Assembly: GCF_000518265.1 (NCBI RefSeq)
Contig: NZ_JADG01000012.1
Location: forward strand, 335,557 to 399,556
DNA length: 64,000 nt
Reading direction: 5' to 3'
DNA from: Actinomadura oligospora ATCC 43269
GTDB lineage: Bacteria; Actinomycetota; Actinomycetes; Streptosporangiales; Streptosporangiaceae
Positions 53,197 to 61,158 of this stretch are shown piece by piece (the stretch's first letter is position 1; each line of letters begins with the position of its first letter). A model generated the notes under the pieces. It was given only the letters and a program-made list of their open reading frames with translations, did no database searches and had not been told where the DNA came from. The position numbers were made by a program, and so were the translations under genes.

Positions 53197-53439
53197 GTGG
53201 CGGAAGCGAAGACGGAACAGAGCTATGAGCAGGCCCGGGACGAGCTGACCGAGGTCGTCCGGAAGCTGGAGGCCGGCGGCCTCACCCTGGAGGAGTCGCT
53301 GAACCTCTGGGAACGCGGCGAGAAACTGGCCGCCGTCTGCGAGGAGTGGCTGGAGGGCGCGCGCGCCCGCCTGACCGCCGCCATGAACGCCGAGGCCGCC
53401 GACACCGGCGACGCGTCCGACGCGGCGGCCCCGTTCTGA
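53197..53439 (+). CDS. xseB: Exodeoxyribonuclease VII small subunit
   Basis: An 80-residue helical protein with the family pattern YEQARDELTEVVRKLEAGGL followed by TLEESLNLWERGEKLAAVCE. It binds the large subunit and stabilises it. The size is normal. The GTG start follows TAGGCT by six bases, so it has its own promoter, which fits its separation from xseA by 556 bp. Confidence 0.95.
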   Translation: MAEAKTEQSYEQARDELTEVVRKLEAGGLTLEESLNLWERGEKLAAVCEEWLEGARARLTAAMNAEAADTGDASDAAAPF

Positions 53440-53443
53440 CGCT

Positions 53444-53502
53444 CGCTCAGGAGCCCGTCCCGGCGGTCGCTCAGGAGCCGGTTCCGGCGACCGCTCAGGA
53501 GC
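53444..53502. repeat. 24-bp repeats copying the DUF4245 stop region
   Basis: CGCTCAGGAGC occurs at 53444, 53468 and 53492, exactly 24 bp apart. The last copy contains the stop codon of the DUF4245 gene (TCA at 53495-53497 on this strand); the other two fill the gap to xseB. Confidence 0.85.
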
Positions 53503-54247
53503 GTTGCGTGGGGGCGGGCGTCACGACGCTGGTGCCGTTCTTGTCCAGCGGCTTCAGGGCGGCGGCCAGGACGGCCAGCTCGTCGTAGCTCGCGGTGCCG
53601 ACGACCACGATGCTCACGCCGTCCGGCAGGGTGCGGGCGAGCGAGTTGGCCTTCTTGTCGCGGCGGAAGTAGGTGTCCCAGGTGATCCCGGACACGGCCC
53701 TGGTGCCGGTCGCGGCCTTGCTGTTGGTCATCCGGGGGACGTAGTCCTTGGCCTTCTCGTTGCTCTCCTCGAGCGCCGCGTACTGCCCGGACGGCGTGAG
53801 GAAGCCGAGGTGCCACTGGACGGGCTGGCCCTTCTCGCCGAGCCCGGTCAGCCGCGCGCTGGTGGCCCGCCAGCCCGCGGGGAGCCCCTGCGGGCCCCAC
53901 GCCTGGTAGGGGCCGTTGTGCGCGAGCGCCCACGCCTGGGAGCCGTAGTCGACCGTCGGGAGCAGCTCCTTGTTCGACCGCGGCGTGATCAGGTAGATCA
54001 CCCCGACCAGCAGCAGGCACGCCACGATCGCCGAGGCGAACCCGGCGAGCCCGGTGGTCAGCCGCTTGTACAGGCCGGGCGAGACCTGCACCGACGCGGG
54101 CTGCCCGGCGCCCTGAGCGCCCGCCGCGGCGGCGTCCGGACCGGTTCCCTCCGGGCGCGCGGACACGGCCGCGTCGCCTTCGGGGTGGGCCCCGGACGGG
54201 CGCGGCTGCTCGGACGTCGTCGTCGGGGCGGGGCTCTCGTCGCTCAC
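53495..54247 (-). CDS. DUF4245 membrane-anchored protein
   Basis: A 250-residue protein. A disordered N-terminus (1-60) is followed by one membrane helix (FASAIVACLLLVGVIYLI) and an extracytoplasmic DUF4245 domain (PTVDYGSQAWALAHNGPYQA, GLPAGWRATSARLTG, WHLGFLTPSGQYAALEES). Genes of this family are regularly found next to xseB and glpX in actinobacteria. The function is unknown. GTG 54247 fits the start; no strong ribosome site is visible. Confidence 0.88.
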   Translation of the reverse strand: MSDESPAPTTTSEQPRPSGAHPEGDAAVSARPEGTGPDAAAAGAQGAGQPASVQVSPGLYKRLTTGLAGFASAIVACLLLVGVIYLITPRSNKELLPTVDYGSQAWALAHNGPYQAWGPQGLPAGWRATSARLTGLGEKGQPVQWHLGFLTPSGQYAALEESNEKAKDYVPRMTNSKAATGTRAVSGITWDTYFRRDKKANSLARTLPDGVSIVVVGTASYDELAVLAAALKPLDKNGTSVVTPAPTQRS

Positions 54248-54261
54248 CCCACCAGGATCCC

Positions 54262-54888
54262 CTACGGCCGGCGCTGCTCGGTACGGGGGTTCCTGATAGT
54301 GCCCACGATCGCCATGATGTCGTCGGCGAGCCGCCGCGATCCCTCGGCGTCGTCGCTCAGCGAGACCTCCGACACCGCGCCCGCCATGGCCCCGGTCAGG
54401 ACGACGACCAGCGCCTCGTCCACGCCTCCGCCCTCGGTGTGGAACAGCGCGGCGTTGCGGCGGGCCCACTTGTTGAGCCGCTGCCGCATCACCCGGTCGA
54501 ACCCGGGCGGGCCGTCGCCGGAGATGAACAGCCGGGAGACGTCCCGCTCCTCGATGCAGCCGTCCAGGTAGGCGCCCGCGCCCGCGATGAACTGCCGCAT
54601 CGGGTCGGCCTCGCCCGCCTCCCGCACGGCGTTGATCGCCTTGCGGGTGCGCTCCTGCTGCCGGGCCTGGAACTCCTCGAACAGCGTGAGGTACAGGTCG
54701 GCCTTGCCGTTGAAGTGGTGGTAGAGGCTGCCGACGCTGGCCCCCGCCTTGGCGACGATGTCGGTGACCGCGGCCTGGGCGAAGCCCGCCTCACAGAACA
54801 CGTCCCGCGCCGCCGCCAGCAGGGCTCCGCGCGTCGCCGCGCCCCGGTCCGAGGTGCGCGGCGGGGTCGTGTCGATGTCGCTGCTCAT
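54262..54888 (-). CDS. TetR-family transcriptional regulator
   Basis: A 208-residue regulator. The TetR helix-turn-helix is ALLAAARDVFCEAGFAQAAV followed by TDIVAKAGASVGSLYHHFNG. The helical ligand domain follows to the C-terminus and is of normal size. It lies between the DUF4245 gene (same strand, 14 bp apart) and glpX (divergent). ATG 54888 follows a minus-strand TAATCT by eight bases; ATG 54894 is the alternative. It may regulate glpX or itself, but no palindrome is clear. Confidence 0.9.
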   Translation of the reverse strand: MSSDIDTTPPRTSDRGAATRGALLAAARDVFCEAGFAQAAVTDIVAKAGASVGSLYHHFNGKADLYLTLFEEFQARQQERTRKAINAVREAGEADPMRQFIAGAGAYLDGCIEERDVSRLFISGDGPPGFDRVMRQRLNKWARRNAALFHTEGGGVDEALVVVLTGAMAGAVSEVSLSDDAEGSRRLADDIMAIVGTIRNPRTEQRRP

Positions 54889-54902
54889 GTGCATAGAGAT
54901 TA
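54889..54902 (-). promoter_or_regulatory. Short-leader -10 box of the TetR gene
   Basis: Minus-strand TAATCT (54902-54897) lies eight bases before ATG 54888. Confidence 0.4.
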
Positions 54903-55044
54903 CGCCGGACGATCGCGGGAGACGATCCCAACCAGGGGCCTTCCCGACCAAGGGCGTCCCGCGCTCTGGTCTGGTCCAATTTGGCCGCCGGTGCGGTAGC
55001 CACGGAGAATCCGGGTGAGCCATCGACCGAAAGGGCGTCTCGCC

Positions 55045-56079
55045 ATGTCCGACGACACCATCGTCTCCTCTCCCCTCGTCACCGAGCCCGCCGCTCCGGA
55101 CCGGAACCTGGCGCTGGAGTTGGCGCGGGTGACCGAGGCGGCGGCGATGGCCGCCGCGCGCTGGGTCGGCCGAGGGGACAAGAACGGCGCCGACGGCGCG
55201 GCCGTGAACGCCATGCGCCAGCTGATCAACACCGTGTCCATGAGCGGCGTCGTCGTGATCGGCGAGGGCGAGAAGGACAACGCCCCGATGCTCTACAACG
55301 GCGAGGCGGTCGGGGACGGCTCGGGCGCCGAGTGCGACGTCGCCGTCGACCCGGTGGACGGCACCCGCCTGACCGCGCTCGGCATGAACAACGCCATCGC
55401 CGTCCTCGCCGTCGCGCCGCGCGGCTCGATGTACGACCCGTCCGCGGTGTTCTACATGGAGAAGCTGGTCACCGGCCCCGAGGCGGCGGACGCGGTGGAC
55501 ATCGAGCGCCCGATCGCCGACAACATCCGCGCCGTGGCCCGCGCCAAGGGCTCCGCCGTGGACGACGTGACGGTCTGCATCCTGGACCGTCCGCGGCACG
55601 AGGGCATCGTCAAGGAGATCCGGGAGACCGGCGCGCGGATCAAGTTCATCCTGGACGGCGACGTCGCCGGCGCGATCATGGCCGCCCGCGACGGCACCGG
55701 CGTGGACCTGCTGCTCGGCATCGGCGGCACGCCCGAGGGCATCATCGCCGCCTGCGCGATCAAGGCCCTCGGCGGCGTGATCCAGGGCCGGTTGTGGCCG
55801 AAGGACGAGGCCGAGCGGCAGAAGGCCCTCGAGGCCGGGCACGACCTCACCCGCGTCCTGACGACCGACGACCTGGTCTCGTCCGACGACGTCTTCTTCG
55901 CCGCGACCGGCATCACCGACGGCGAGCTCGTCGACGGCGTCCGGTTCGGCAAGGGCCGCGCCCGCACGAGCTCGCTCGTGATGCGCTCCCGCAGCGGCAC
56001 GATCCGGACGATCCACAGCGAGCACCAGCTGAGCAAGCTGCGCGCCTACAGCGCGATCAACTTCGACTCGGCGGTCTGA
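55045..56079 (+). CDS. glpX: Class II fructose-1,6-bisphosphatase (GlpX)
   Basis: A 344-residue gluconeogenic enzyme. Motifs include RVTEAAAMAAARWVGRGDKN, GADGAAVNAMR, IGEGEKDNAPMLYNGE, the metal-binding CDVAVDPVDGTRLTALGMNN and LGIGGTPEGIIAACAIKALG. It converts fructose 1,6-bisphosphate to fructose 6-phosphate. ATG 55045 fits the start of known GlpX proteins; GTG 55015 in frame with GGAG eight bases upstream would add ten residues. It ends in a strong terminator. Confidence 0.97.
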   Translation: MSDDTIVSSPLVTEPAAPDRNLALELARVTEAAAMAAARWVGRGDKNGADGAAVNAMRQLINTVSMSGVVVIGEGEKDNAPMLYNGEAVGDGSGAECDVAVDPVDGTRLTALGMNNAIAVLAVAPRGSMYDPSAVFYMEKLVTGPEAADAVDIERPIADNIRAVARAKGSAVDDVTVCILDRPRHEGIVKEIRETGARIKFILDGDVAGAIMAARDGTGVDLLLGIGGTPEGIIAACAIKALGGVIQGRLWPKDEAERQKALEAGHDLTRVLTTDDLVSSDDVFFAATGITDGELVDGVRFGKGRARTSSLVMRSRSGTIRTIHSEHQLSKLRAYSAINFDSAV

Positions 56080-56092
56080 CCCGGAGACCGCC

Positions 56093-56123
56093 GAGGGGCC
56101 CGGCGCATCACGCCGGGCCCCTC
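56093..56123 (+). terminator. Terminator of glpX
   Basis: A perfect 13-bp stem (56093-56105 with 56111-56123) with a CATCA loop, followed by CTTTTCC: a classical intrinsic terminator 13 bases after the stop. Confidence 0.9.
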
Positions 56124-56200
56124 CTTTTCCGCAGGTCGGCACCACCCGCCAGGCGACTGTTCCTGCCATCGGCCATGCCTGGAGGCAGGTCAGGCTTGGC

Positions 56201-56236
56201 GGAAGCGGAAGCGGAAGCGGAAGCGGAGGCGGAGGC
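56201..56236. repeat. GGAAGC/GGAGGC hexanucleotide repeat
   Basis: Four GGAAGC units (56201-56224) followed by two GGAGGC units (56225-56236). It lies between the glpX terminator and a small minus-strand gene and is not part of a supported gene. Confidence 0.85.
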
Positions 56237-56262
56237 GGGGGTCGCGGTCGCCCAGGACGACC

Positions 56263-56358
56263 TCAGCGGCTCGCCCTCACCAGCGCGAGGAACTCCAGGT
56301 CGGGCAGGCGCTCCCCGGACGGGTCGGCGCCGCCCCTGCGAGGTCGCATCCAAGACAT
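56263..56358 (-). CDS. Putative 31-residue leaderless protein
   Basis: A very short frame encoding a 31-residue product, with MSWMRPRRGG at its start and LPDLEFLALVRASR at its end. After the first six codons every third position is G or C, as in real genes here. A minus-strand TAAGAT (56371-56366) lies seven bases before the ATG, the leaderless spacing seen at ychF. There is no ribosome site. The end (LEFLALVRASR) is hydrophobic then basic, the start is basic. I do not recognise the family. It could be a regulatory or leader peptide. Confidence 0.45.
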   Translation of the reverse strand: MSWMRPRRGGADPSGERLPDLEFLALVRASR

Positions 56359-56371
56359 GCGGCGGATCTTA
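56359..56371 (-). promoter_or_regulatory. Leaderless-type -10 box of the 31-residue gene
   Basis: Minus-strand TAAGAT, seven bases, then ATG 56358. Confidence 0.4.
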
Positions 56372-56491
56372 ACGGCGAGATTCGGGACATATCGACGAAT
56401 TATGCGCCGGTGGGGCGTGGCGTGCGCGGCGCACGCCACACCCGGAACGCGCAAGGCCCTCCGCGCCCCCAGGCGGCGAGGCGATGACGCG

Positions 56492-56758
56492 CTAGTGGCA
56501 CGCTTCCTGGATCTTGTCCCGGTAGTAGAGCGGGAGCTCCTTGATCTGCTGGTTCTTGAGGATCGAATAGATCACGTCGTTGCGGGTCTGATCCCGCAGG
56601 CTGGGCGGCATCATCTCCGTGACCTGCTCGACGGTCTTGTCCTTGATGCTGTTGAAGTCGCACGACGCTGCGGGGGCGGTCTCCGCCTGAGCGGGCGTCG
56701 CGGCGGCGCCCAGCGCGAGCGCGCAGGCCGTCGCGAAGACCGCGGCACGGACGTTCAT
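56492..56758 (-). CDS. Small secreted protein (paralogue A)
   Basis: An 88-residue exported protein: signal peptide MNVRAAVFATACALALGAAA (cleaved after AQA), then about 60 residues with two Cys (SCDF and EACH) near the ends and a helical middle (KTVEQVTEMMPPSLRDQTRN). The two Cys probably pair. AGGAG lies seven bases before ATG 56758. It is a tandem paralogue of the next gene. No function is known; the size and Cys placement resemble small secreted heme- or wall-associated proteins, but that is only a likeness. Confidence 0.78.
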   Translation of the reverse strand: MNVRAAVFATACALALGAAATPAQAETAPAASCDFNSIKDKTVEQVTEMMPPSLRDQTRNDVIYSILKNQQIKELPLYYRDKIQEACH

Positions 56759-56972
56759 CTCCGTACTCCTCGACTCGGAAGACAGACAACGTCCCACAAC
56801 TACCCACAGAAACAGATCAACTACCTGGAGTCGCGGTCGAGCGCGACGCCCCACCCCTCACTGTCACCTCACGGCCAGTCCGGGTGAGGAGCGACCGGCG
56901 CCCCGAACACACGGAGGGCGGACGCCGTCGGCGCCCGCCCTCCGCACAGCGCCCCTCATCGGGGCGGCGAAC

Positions 56973-57293
56973 TCACTTCTTCTTCTTGCACGCGGTCTCG
57001 AAATCCTTCCGGACGCCCGCCGGAAGGCTGCTCAGCTTCTTGTGCTTGAAGGAGTTGAAGAGCGGGTGGGTCTTGAACCTCTGCTGGACGTCCCGGCTGA
57101 GCTTCGCGACCGCCTGCTCGATGGTGAGGCCACGCTGACCGAAGTCGCACGACGGGGCGGCGTGGGCGGACACCGCGTGGGTGGACGCGGCGCGGGCGGG
57201 CACGGCATGGGCGGACACCGCGTGGGCGGGGACCGTCGCGGTGCCCAGCGCCAGCGCGCAGGCCGTCACGGTGACCACGGCACGGACGTTCAT
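56973..57293 (-). CDS. Small secreted protein (paralogue B)
   Basis: A 106-residue paralogue of the gene at 56492-56758. The signal peptide (MNVRAVVTVTACALALGTAT) is nearly the same. A HAVSAHA/HAVPARA repeat then extends the linker, and the mature part keeps the SCDF...TACK Cys pair, with a basic end (KKKK). GGAG lies seven bases before ATG 57293. The upstream regions of both paralogues share GGGTAGTTGTxGG and then CGTTG, so their promoters look duplicated too. Confidence 0.78.
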   Translation of the reverse strand: MNVRAVVTVTACALALGTATVPAHAVSAHAVPARAASTHAVSAHAAPSCDFGQRGLTIEQAVAKLSRDVQQRFKTHPLFNSFKHKKLSSLPAGVRKDFETACKKKK

Positions 57294-57474
57294 CTACGAA
57301 CTCCTTCACTCGGGAGACTCGGCAACGCCCTACAACTACCCAGGGTTCTCGCCCGGACACCGTGAGCGACCGACAAGGATCGGGTCGCGGATTTGTTGGT
57401 TATGCCGAGGTAACGGCCTCCCCGATTGCATGGCGTCGCACCACCCAGAACACGACGCCTCCGAGGAGCCCCGG

Positions 57475-58791
57475 ATGTCCCTTTCGGCCGACCACTCACG
57501 CCGCCGGTTCCTGCACCGCGCGGGCCTGGCCGCGACCGCCGCGGCGGCCCTTCCCCTGACCGGCTGCGGGACGGACCGTGCCGCCACGGGCTCGGCGCGC
57601 AACGTCGCCGCCACGTCCGACGACGGCCCTGACCGGCTCTTCCGGGACGGCCGGTTCGCCGAAGCCGAGCGCGGATACCGGCGGTCGCTGCAGGTCGACC
57701 CGAAGGACGCGCACGCCGCCGCACAACTCGGCTACATCGCCCTGCTCTCGAACCGGTTCGGGGCGGCCGAGCGGCACCTGTCCGACGCCGTCGGGTTGAA
57801 CCCGGGCGACAACGAATCCAGGCGGCGGCTCGCCGAGTGCTTCGTCCGGCAGGATCGGCACGCCCGCGCGATCCCGATCCTCAACGAGGTCGGGACGCCG
57901 CTCGCCAAGGGGTCCGCCACGCAGTACGGCCACCTGGACGGGACGCCGTACCGGATCTCGGGACCGTCCGGGACGCGCGTGCCGTTCACGTTCATCGACC
58001 CGCTGCCGGTGGTGGAGGCGTCGGTGAACGGCTCGGCGCCGAAGCGGTTCCTGGTGGACACCTACGCGACGTTCGACCTGTCCCCGGAGGCCGCGAAGGA
58101 GCTGGGGCTGACCGCGGTCGCGACCGTGACGGGCGTGGCGAGCAACACGCCGGTCACCATCTACCTCGGGGTGTTGAACTCACTCCGGATCGGCGGCATC
58201 GAGATCCGGAACCTGCCCGTCCAGTGGTCGGACGGAGCGCCCCGGCCGACGCTCCCGGACGGCACGAGGCCCGCGGGCGCGTTCGGAACGACGATCATGT
58301 ACCACTTCCTGACCACGATGGACTACGCGCGGCGGGCCCTGGTCCTGCGGCGGCGCGGGCACGCGAACCGGTCGGACGGGCTGCCGCTGTGGCTGGCCGG
58401 GGACCACTACCCGTGCTCGGTGGGCAGCCTGCGCGACTACGGCCCCCGGATGGTCACGCTCGACACCGGCGGGATCGGCCACGGCCTGGACACCACGGTG
58501 GAGATCGCCGAGCGCGCGGGCATCGCCGTCGACCGCGACCACCCGATCCCGTCCCCCAACGGGGCCAAGGTGTACCCGTGCCGTCCGGACCGGATGAGCC
58601 TCGGCCGCGCGGTCGGACGGAACGTCCTCGGGTACGCCGTCGAGAAGGTCTTCCCGGGCCTGCCCGGCCCCGGACTGTCGTCCATGGTCGGCTTCGACCT
58701 GATGGCCAACTTCTCGCACGAGTTCTTCAAGCCGTACGCGGTGACGTTCGACTACGCGTCCATGCGGCTGCGCCTCGCCCGCGGACGCTGA
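57475..58791 (+). CDS. Tat-exported lipoprotein with TPR and retropepsin-like domains
   Basis: A 438-residue protein. The N-terminus has a twin-arginine motif (SRRRFLHRAG) and a lipobox (LTGC), so it is probably exported folded and lipidated. Residues about 55-140 are two or three TPR repeats (LFRDGRFAEAERGYRRSLQV, LLSNRFGAAERHLSDAVGLN). The rest is a two-lobed retropepsin-like aspartic protease. The first lobe reads FLVDTYATFDL, with Tyr where the catalytic DTG glycine is expected; the second has VTLDTGGIGHG. The enzyme may therefore be inactive or unusual. GAGGAG six bases before ATG 57475 sets the start. Confidence 0.85.
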   Translation: MSLSADHSRRRFLHRAGLAATAAAALPLTGCGTDRAATGSARNVAATSDDGPDRLFRDGRFAEAERGYRRSLQVDPKDAHAAAQLGYIALLSNRFGAAERHLSDAVGLNPGDNESRRRLAECFVRQDRHARAIPILNEVGTPLAKGSATQYGHLDGTPYRISGPSGTRVPFTFIDPLPVVEASVNGSAPKRFLVDTYATFDLSPEAAKELGLTAVATVTGVASNTPVTIYLGVLNSLRIGGIEIRNLPVQWSDGAPRPTLPDGTRPAGAFGTTIMYHFLTTMDYARRALVLRRRGHANRSDGLPLWLAGDHYPCSVGSLRDYGPRMVTLDTGGIGHGLDTTVEIAERAGIAVDRDHPIPSPNGAKVYPCRPDRMSLGRAVGRNVLGYAVEKVFPGLPGPGLSSMVGFDLMANFSHEFFKPYAVTFDYASMRLRLARGR

Positions 58792-58810
58792 CCGGGCCAC
58801 TGCCGAGCCG

Positions 58811-58854
58811 CTGCCGGGCCGCTGCCGGGCCGCTGCCGGGCCGCTGCCGGGCCG
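58811..58854. repeat. 11-bp tandem repeats downstream of the lipoprotein gene
   Basis: Four copies of CTGCCGGGCCG (starting at 58811, 58822, 58833 and 58844) follow degenerate copies reaching back to the gene's own stop (CGCTGACCGGGCC). Confidence 0.85.
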
Positions 58855-58980
58855 CTCCGAGCGCGGATGATCTCGTTAGGCGGGTGGGAGTTTTCCCTGG
58901 TCAGAGAGCGGGAAATCCCCATTTCAGCTACAGAGAGTAGCGATCGTGTGCCCAACGTGGGCACCATGGGAGGAGTTCCA

Positions 58981-59310
58981 TTGAAGCTGACCTACCTCGC
59001 CCTCGCGGCGGGCATCGCCGCGGCCCCGCTCTTCACGGCCCCCGCCCAGGCGTCCACGTCCGGGTGGGAGCACCAGGAGCACCGCGCGATCTATGACTGC
59101 CAGTCCGTCTACACCACGCGCAACTACCCGCCGAACGCCATCGGCGAGCGCTGCGTCGCCTCGGCCGGGTCTCCCACGACGGGCATCATCGACCACGGGG
59201 TGACCCTGAAGTCGGTCAACGGCGAGAGGCTGCACTGCCGCTACATCGACCTTGAGAACCTCCCGGACCGGGTCTTCGCCAGCCGCTGCTACCACGAGCC
59301 CTGGTGGTGA
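58981..59310 (+). CDS. Small secreted cysteine-containing protein
   Basis: A 109-residue exported protein. TTG 58981 is chosen because GGGAGGAG lies five bases upstream and the product then begins with a clean signal peptide (KLTYLALAAGIAAAPLFTAP, cleaved after AQA). ATG 58966 is the alternative. The mature part has four Cys (YDCQSV, ERCVASAG, LHCRYI, SRCYHE), probably two disulphides. No family recognised. Confidence 0.78.
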   Translation: MKLTYLALAAGIAAAPLFTAPAQASTSGWEHQEHRAIYDCQSVYTTRNYPPNAIGERCVASAGSPTTGIIDHGVTLKSVNGERLHCRYIDLENLPDRVFASRCYHEPWW

Positions 59311-59349
59311 CACGCGCCCGCCTGCGATGCGTGCCCGCCTCGGAAGCGC

Positions 59350-59392
59350 GACCGACGCTGAGGCGGGACCGACGCTGAGGCGGGACCGACGC
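59350..59392. repeat. 17-bp tandem repeats in the gap before the cupin gene
   Basis: GACCGACGCTGAGGCGG occurs at 59350 and 59367, with a partial third copy at 59384. The gap before it (59311-59349) also contains two degenerate copies of ACGCGCCCGCCT just after the stop codon. The rest of the 261-bp gap holds no gene I can support. Confidence 0.8.
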
Positions 59393-59571
59393 GGGGCAGC
59401 CCCCGGTGACGGCCGGGGGCTGTCCGCGCTTCTGGTCCCGGCGCTCGCCCGGGCCTGGGCTCCCGGGGCATTTACCTGGAACAAGATCCCCCGACGCACC
59501 CCCGTGACCTGCGCTTTTCTCGCCGCGGGCAGACCGGTACCTGAGCGGATGACGTGAGAGAAGGGGCATCC

Positions 59572-59991
59572 ATGGAGGTCTACAAGCGGACGCCGACCGA
59601 CAAGGCGCCGTCCGACCGGTTCACCGGGGACGCCTGGTGGGACGTGATCTACGCCGGGAGCGAGCCGTCCCAGGCCAGGCTGAACCGGGTGCGGTTCGCG
59701 CCGTCCGCGCGCAGCGACTGGCACACCCACACCCTCGGGCAGACCCTGCACATCGTGTCGGGGGTCGCGCTGATCCAGTCGCGGGGCGGCGAGATCGTCG
59801 AGGCGCATCCGGGGGACACCATCCACACGCCCCCCGGCGAGGAGCACTGGCACGGCGCCGCGCCCGACACGTTCATGGAGCACCTGGCGCTGTGGGAGGG
59901 CACCGGCGACCCGCGCGTCCCCGAGACGGACTGGGGCGCCAAGGTCACCGACGAGGAGTACGGCGGGCCGCGTCGCAGCACCCGCGCCTGA
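59572..59991 (+). CDS. Cupin-domain protein
   Basis: A 139-residue single-domain cupin. Motif 1 is SDWHTHTLGQTLHIVSGVAL, and motif 2 is GDTIHTPPGEEHWHGAAP; together they supply His ligands for a metal. Small cupins of this kind include hydroxynitrile-lyase-like and quercetinase-like enzymes, so a decarboxylase, lyase or isomerase role is possible. AGAAGGGG precedes ATG 59572. The alcohol dehydrogenase gene follows 35 bp downstream on the same strand, so the two are probably co-transcribed and may share a substrate pathway. Confidence 0.88.
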   Translation: MEVYKRTPTDKAPSDRFTGDAWWDVIYAGSEPSQARLNRVRFAPSARSDWHTHTLGQTLHIVSGVALIQSRGGEIVEAHPGDTIHTPPGEEHWHGAAPDTFMEHLALWEGTGDPRVPETDWGAKVTDEEYGGPRRSTRA

Positions 59992-60026
59992 CCACACGAC
60001 GCCGACGGAGAGGGGGGCGAGGCATC

Positions 60027-61052
60027 ATGCGTGGAGCCCTGCTGTACGCGCCCGGGGATGTGCGCGTCGAGGCGCGCCCCGATCCGCGGATCGTCGAGCC
60101 GACGGACGCGGTCGTCCGCGTGACGGCGACCTGCGTGTGCGGGTCGGACCTGTGGCCGTACCGGGGCGTCGCGGACTTCGACGCCCCGAGGCCGATGGGA
60201 CACGAGTACGTCGGGATCGTCGAGGAGGTCGGCGACGACGTCTGGACGGTCAGGCCGGGCGAGTTCGTGGTCGGGTCGTTCGTGGCGTCCGACGACACGT
60301 GCGAGCTGTGCGAGGCGGGATACCAGAGCTTCTGCGTGCGCCGGGTGGCCATGGGCTCGATCGGGACGCAGGCCGAGTACGCGCGCGTCCCGCTGGCGGA
60401 CGGCACGCTGGTCGCGGTCTCGGGCGGCCCGCCGGACGCGGACCTGGTGCCCGGCCTGCTGGCCGCGTCGGACGTCCTCGGGACGGGGTGGTTCGCGGCG
60501 GTCGCGGCGCAGGCCGGACCGGGCACGACGGTCGTGGTCGTCGGGGACGGCGCGGTCGGGCTGCTCGGCGTCCTGGCGGCCCGGCGGCTGGGGGCCGAGC
60601 GGATCATCGCCATGAGCAGGCACGTCTCCCGGCGGCGGCTGGCCATCGAGTTCGGCGCGACCGACGTCATCGCCGAGCGCGGGGACGAGGGCGTGGCGCG
60701 GGTCAGGGAGCTCACCGGCGGCCTGGGCGCGCACAGCGTCATCGAGGCGGTCGGGACGCAGGAGGCGATGACGCAGGCGATCCGTTCGACGCGTCCCGGC
60801 GGGCATGTCGGGTTCGTCGGGGTCTCGCACGGCGTCCGGCTTCCGGGGGACGAGCTGTTCGCCTCCGGCGTCCACCTGCACGGAGGGCCCGCGCCGGTGC
60901 GCAGGTTCCTGCCCGAGCTGGTCCGGCTGATCGTCGACCGCGAGATCGACCCCGGCAGGGTCTTCGACCTCGAACTGCCGCTGGAGCGGGCCGCCGAGGC
61001 ATACCAGGCGATGGACGCGCGCACCGCCGTCAAGGCCCTGCTGCGTCCGTAG
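60027..61052 (+). CDS. Zinc-dependent alcohol dehydrogenase (MDR family)
   Basis: A 341-residue medium-chain dehydrogenase. Catalytic zinc ligands are in CVCGSDLWPYRG and GHEYVGIVEE. A second Cys cluster (DDTCELCEAGYQSFC) matches the structural-zinc loop with one Cys fewer than usual. The nucleotide-binding fold is VVVGDGAVGLLGVLAARRLG, followed by a basic MSRHVSRRRL that suggests NADP preference. GGGGGGCGAGG precedes ATG 60027. Likely operon partner of the cupin gene. Confidence 0.92.
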   Translation: MRGALLYAPGDVRVEARPDPRIVEPTDAVVRVTATCVCGSDLWPYRGVADFDAPRPMGHEYVGIVEEVGDDVWTVRPGEFVVGSFVASDDTCELCEAGYQSFCVRRVAMGSIGTQAEYARVPLADGTLVAVSGGPPDADLVPGLLAASDVLGTGWFAAVAAQAGPGTTVVVVGDGAVGLLGVLAARRLGAERIIAMSRHVSRRRLAIEFGATDVIAERGDEGVARVRELTGGLGAHSVIEAVGTQEAMTQAIRSTRPGGHVGFVGVSHGVRLPGDELFASGVHLHGGPAPVRRFLPELVRLIVDREIDPGRVFDLELPLERAAEAYQAMDARTAVKALLRP

Positions 61053-61158
61053 GGCTCTGGCCTGCGGAAACGTGGCGGTCAGCGGACGGTGCGCAGGCGG
61101 TGCGCCGAGGCCGCGAGTCTTCCTTCATCGAACGACGGACGAAGATTCGGAGCCCCCG

